Below, piece after piece: positions 62,101-64,000 of a stretch of DNA of 64,000 nt. The position numbers were made by a program, and so were the translations under genes. The DNA is taken from the NCBI RefSeq assembly GCF_007858185.1, contig NZ_VFES01000013.1:158291-222290 (forward strand). The letters are read 5' to 3'. The notes beneath the pieces are model-generated. The model saw nothing but the letters and a program-made list of their open reading frames with translations. It was not told where the DNA came from and searched no databases. Source of the stretch: Pseudomonas grimontii. Its GTDB lineage: Bacteria; Pseudomonadota; Gammaproteobacteria; Pseudomonadales; Pseudomonadaceae. Every line of letters begins with the position of its first letter. Position 1 is the stretch's first letter.

Positions 62101-62636
62101 GCATCGCCGCTGATGCGCAACTGATGATGCTGGCCGCTGACCAGTTCCGCGTAGGTGCTGGTACGCCCGTCGGCGCTGTGAATCACGCCACCTTCCACCT
62201 TGAGGCTGGCCGTGCTCACGCCCCAGCGCCCCGCCGCCCGCGCCAGTAAGCAGCGCCGCGCTTGCGCCGCCGCGTTACGCAGTGGGATCGCGGAAATCTG
62301 CAACGTGGCACTGGCAATGGTCGCGCCCTGGTTCGGCACACGCTCGGTGTCGCCGAGCACCATCTTCACCTGCTCCATGCTCAGGTCGAGTTCCTCGGCG
62401 ACGATCTGCGCCAGCGCGGTACGGATGCCGGTGCCCAGGTCGACATGGCCGTTGAACGCATACACCAGGCCGTCATCGTTGACGGCGATAAACAGCCCCA
62501 GTTCCTTGGGCTTCACGCTCGGCGTACCGCCCTTGGCCACCGGCCCCGAAGGCGGTAGCACGTCATCGACGATCAACAAAACGCCAGTTTTGGCCAGCCA
62601 CTGGTCACGGGAAAGCGGGGTGTCGGTCATGGTCAT
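59109..62636 (-). CDS. nicB: Nicotinate hydroxylase large subunit NicB (molybdopterin + three cytochrome c domains)
   Basis: A 1175-residue protein starting at ATG 62636, which shares one base with the nicA stop (TGATG). Residues 1 to about 755 are an isoquinoline-oxidoreductase-like molybdopterin subunit (DLGTGIRTALAQIVAEELDL, GRNCADDVCADALLLSRAVG, PPMGAGESASVPSAAAIANA). A membrane helix near 775-795 leads to three c-type heme motifs, CAVCH, CAACH and CKACH. This fusion is characteristic of NicB from P. putida, which hydroxylates nicotinate to 6-hydroxynicotinate and passes electrons to the cytochromes. Other substrates, such as related N-heterocycles, are possible. Confidence 0.87.
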   Translation of the reverse strand: MTMTDTPLSRDQWLAKTGVLLIVDDVLPPSGPVAKGGTPSVKPKELGLFIAVNDDGLVYAFNGHVDLGTGIRTALAQIVAEELDLSMEQVKMVLGDTERVPNQGATIASATLQISAIPLRNAAAQARRCLLARAAGRWGVSTASLKVEGGVIHSADGRTSTYAELVSGQHHQLRISGDAPLKATPDYRLVGKGAARVDIPGKATGELTYVHDMRVPGMLHGRVIRPPYAGLDCGDFVGNSLLRVDEDSIAHIPGIVAVVVIGDFVGVVALREEQAIKAAQTLQVHWKPWNTALPDMSDVEQAIRDNPRVRRTVLDQGNVAAALANASQRMPRTYLWPYQMHGSIGPSCGLADYAPTGSRVWSGSQNPHLLRADLAWLLECDEALIDVIRMEASGCYGRNCADDVCADALLLSRAVGKPVRVQLSREQEHLWEPKGTAQLMEVDGGLNADGSIAAYDFETSYPSNGAPTLALLLTGRVEPVAAMFEMGDRTSIPPYDIDNLRVTINDMAPIVRASWMRGVSALPNTFAHESYIDELAFAAGVDPVEYRLRYLKDERAIDLVKSTAERANWSPRTAPMQTASDDHLLRGRGFAYARYIHSKFPGFGAAWAAWVADVAIDKHTGDVSVTRVVIGHDSGMMINPAGVQHQIHGNVIQSTSRVLKERVTFEESTVASKEWGGYPILTFPEVPQIDVLMMPRQDQPPMGAGESASVPSAAAIANAIYDATGIRFRELPITPERVLAALNAGASGEPAKSPEKRRKWWFGALFATLGALLATAWPFHNEIAPIAPPSAGTWSKATLERGRLLAAVGDCAVCHTAPGGATNAGGLAMETPFGTLYSSNITPDVNTGIGAWSYPAFERAMRDGIGRDGRNLYPAFPYTAFRNINDADMQALYAYLMSQAPVSQAPTPNAMVFPFNLRPLMAGWNALNLRRGEITLQPERGEQWNRGNYLVNGLGHCAACHSPRNLMGAEKGGKAFLAGGTVDGWEAPALTGLSKAPTPWTEDQLFTYLSTGYSDAHGVAAGPMGPVVSELSKLPKADIRAMAVYLASLKGEAVAQVQVATTLPNPNGRRVFEGACKACHADGLGPTLFGVSPSLATNTNVHSDQPDNLIKVILQGISNPATEDLGYMPGFKDSLSNSQVADLVAYLRGRFAPNAPTWNGLEQKVAHLRANPGTH

Positions 62637-63118
62637 CAATCCACGTTCATCAGGCGCGCGGCACGCAGCACCGCGCGAAGGATTTCGATATGGGTGCCGC
62701 AGCGGCAAAGGTTGCCCGACAGCTCAAGGCGCACCTGGGCTTCGCTGGGGCTGGGGTTGCGGTCGAGCAAGGCCTTGGTGGTCATGATCATGCCGTTGAG
62801 GCAGTAGCCGCATTGCGCGGCCTGTTCATCGATAAACGCTTGCTGCACCGGGTGCAGCGCCTGGCGGGTGCCGAGGCCTTCGAGGGTGACGATCTCACGC
62901 CCCACCGCGCCCGACAGCGGAAACACACACGAGCGCGCAGCGACGCCGTCGATGATCACGGTGCACGCACCGCATTCGCCCAGGCCGCAGCCGTACTTGG
63001 GGCCGTTGAGTTGCAGGTCATTGCGCAGTACCAGCAACAGCGGCGTATCCGCCATGGCGCTGACTTCGCTGGTTTGCCCGTTGACCTCAAGCGCTACCGT
63101 GATGTGCTGGCTGATCAT
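62636..63118 (-). CDS. nicA: Nicotinate hydroxylase small subunit NicA (2Fe-2S)
   Basis: A 160-residue iron-sulfur subunit of the xanthine oxidase family. It has the plant-type 2Fe-2S motif GCGLGECGACTVIIDG and, after a helix bundle, the second cluster motifs QCGYCLNGMIM and CRCGTHIEILRAV. It transfers electrons from the molybdenum site of NicB to the cytochrome domains. It overlaps nicB by one base and is preceded by two matching dyad operators. Confidence 0.9.
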   Translation of the reverse strand: MISQHITVALEVNGQTSEVSAMADTPLLLVLRNDLQLNGPKYGCGLGECGACTVIIDGVAARSCVFPLSGAVGREIVTLEGLGTRQALHPVQQAFIDEQAAQCGYCLNGMIMTTKALLDRNPSPSEAQVRLELSGNLCRCGTHIEILRAVLRAARLMNVD

Positions 63119-63137
63119 TTGCTTCGCCCAAGCCCAT

Positions 63138-63231
63138 TGATGAAGTAGACACTACATTAAACAGTCAAAAAAAAGCGTCGCGGACCTGGGGTCTCGCGAC
63201 ACACTTGACTGATGAAGTGCCCGCTACATCA
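63138..63231 (-). promoter_or_regulatory. nicAB promoter with two dyad operators
   Basis: Two 22-bp sites share TGATGAAGT-N5-CTACATYA: 63138-63159 and 63210-63231, with starts 72 bp apart. Read on the minus strand, TTGACT (63168-63163) is a good -35 and the nearer site covers the -10 region, as for repression. The distal site lies upstream of the -35. Confidence 0.6.
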
Positions 63232-63272
63232 ACAGAGAGCAAAAACGATGCCAAAAGGCTCGGCACATCCAC

Positions 63273-63294
63273 TGTGGCGAGCGGGCTTGCCACA
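63273..63294. repeat. Solo REP-like hairpin
   Basis: TGTGGC/GCCACA flank gagcgggctt, a short form of the REP core found at 47.3, 56.4 and 63.9 kb. It lies just after the MarR-type gene stop. Confidence 0.55.
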
Positions 63295-63317
63295 ATAGGT
63301 ACGACTCCAGGCGGCTA

Positions 63318-63788
63318 TCAGTCCTGGGGATCGTCGATCATCTTGCGCAACAGAAACAGCACCGCCACCCGTTCGGCGGGGTTGAGGTTGCTCATGGTCA
63401 GTTCGCTGATCTGTGCGGCGCGGGGGGTGGTTTGCGCGACCAACTCGGCACCGGCGGCGGACAGGTCGACCACTACCTTGCGCTTGTCCTGCGGGTCGGG
63501 CTCCAGGGTGATCAGTTCCTTGGCCTTGAGCCGCTCGACGATACCGCGAATGGTCGCCTGGTCCACGGCCGTGGCCTTGACCAGCTCGGTGAGAGAACTT
63601 GCACCGTGATCGCGCAACGCACACAGGGTGACGAACTGCACGGCGGTGAGCTGGGAGTCGCCGACATTCTGCTGAAAGATCGCCAGGTGGCGCTGGTAGG
63701 CCTTGCGCAACAGGTGGCCAACTTGCTCAGAAAAAACGTAGGAATCAGGCACGGCGGGCTCGGTGGGTGGTTGGCGATGGGGAGGCAT
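63318..63788 (-). CDS. nicR: MarR-family regulator, NicR-like
   Basis: A 156-residue regulator from ATG 63788; an ATG at 63824 in the same frame would add 12 residues and neither has a clear ribosome-binding site. The winged helix reads SSLTELVKATAVDQATIRGI followed by VERLKAKELITLEPDPQDKR KVVVDLS, the MarR wing. The C-terminal helices end FLLRKMIDDPQD. It lies upstream of nicA on the same strand, the order nicR-nicA-nicB seen in P. putida, where NicR responds to 6-hydroxynicotinate. The rest of the catabolic cluster (nicC, nicD and others) is not in view. Confidence 0.8.
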   Translation of the reverse strand: MPPHRQPPTEPAVPDSYVFSEQVGHLLRKAYQRHLAIFQQNVGDSQLTAVQFVTLCALRDHGASSLTELVKATAVDQATIRGIVERLKAKELITLEPDPQDKRKVVVDLSAAGAELVAQTTPRAAQISELTMSNLNPAERVAVLFLLRKMIDDPQD

Positions 63789-63843
63789 GATGGCGGGGAT
63801 GCCGAAATGACTCAAGGATCTCATTGCCTGAATGCGGTCAAAA

Positions 63844-64000
63844 TGTGGGAAGGAGCTTGCCCAAATGCCGGTCAGTTAAGGAGGAACACTGTAACTGTGG
63901 CGAGCGGGCTTGCCCCGCGTTGGGCTGCGAAGCAGCCCCAAAACACAGCCCCGGACCTGCCTGGCACACTGCAGCGCTCTTATTGGGGCTGCTGCGCAAG
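63844..64000. repeat. Composite REP element, right part cut by window end
   Basis: It starts with a diverged REP (tgtgggaaggagcttgccc), then gtcagttaaggaggaacact, the gagcgggcttgccccgcgtt arm, and a loop with 46 bases identical to the loop of the element at 56311-56560. The right arms lie beyond base 64000. Confidence 0.75.

Noticed and set aside
61053..62249. 398-codon plus-strand frame opposite nicB
   Set aside because: Antisense shadow of the molybdopterin domain.

Overview
The window looks like chromosomal DNA from a fluorescent Pseudomonas of the P. fluorescens lineage. The basis is gene content typical of the genus (MexEF-OprN-type efflux pump, Ku/LigD end joining, LpxO, EfeUOB, a nicotinate hydroxylase with a cytochrome tail, AzoR beside a LysR regulator), high-GC codon use, and several REP-type palindromes built around the 'gagcgggcttgccc' and 'gtgggagggggcttgcccc' cores. 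No rRNA, tRNA, CRISPR array, intact insertion sequence or prophage was seen.

Layout. 1-5.3 kb: end of a dipeptide/nickel-type ABC ATPase, a periplasmic binding protein, a Cys/His-rich DUF2946 protein and a TonB-dependent receptor, possibly one import locus. 5.3-5.8 kb: a nested-palindrome repeat and a degenerate REP. 6.5-11.1 kb: four tightly coupled signalling genes (histidine kinase, LuxR-type regulator, hybrid kinase, receiver-only protein). 11.4-17.3 kb: a MexEF-OprN-type tripartite pump preceded by two LysR-type boxes. 17.3-19.7 kb: a small accessory patch, with a dead vgrG fragment head-to-head with a two-gene pair that resembles a membrane-active effector and its immunity protein. 19.7-23.5 kb: an AraC regulator, then an unusual J-domain protein overlapping a DUF3829 protein. 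23.6-27.8 kb: a Fur-box-preceded efeU-efeO-efeB operon with an extra M75-only protein.

27.8-31.4 kb: a 1200-residue protein resembling Pseudomonas dermonecrotic-toxin-like proteins. 31.6-35.7 kb: pssA, a probably leaderless tetR with an NTF2-like partner, a sugar dehydrogenase and a small exported protein. 35.8-39.2 kb: ku and ligD. 39.2-41.7 kb: lpxO and a wzz-type chain-length gene broken by a homopolymer frameshift. 42-53 kb: mostly housekeeping and transport genes (TIGR03067 protein, methyltransferase, two MFS transporters, small membrane proteins, ybiT, an alpha/beta hydrolase, azoR with its LysR neighbour, yjbR, a DUF1294 protein, uppP). 53.4-56.3 kb: a chemoreceptor, then pnuC coupled to a NadR-type kinase. 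56.6-64 kb: gamma-glutamyltransferase, a TetR regulator, and nicR-nicA-nicB-like genes for the first step of nicotinate catabolism, with two matching dyad operators in front of nicA.

The strongest candidates for something undescribed are the putative effector/immunity pair beside the broken vgrG, the toxin-like 1200-residue protein, the J-domain/DUF3829 pair and the composite REP palindromes whose loop appears to have flipped between copies. Product names rest on sequence motifs and remembered family features; no database search was possible.
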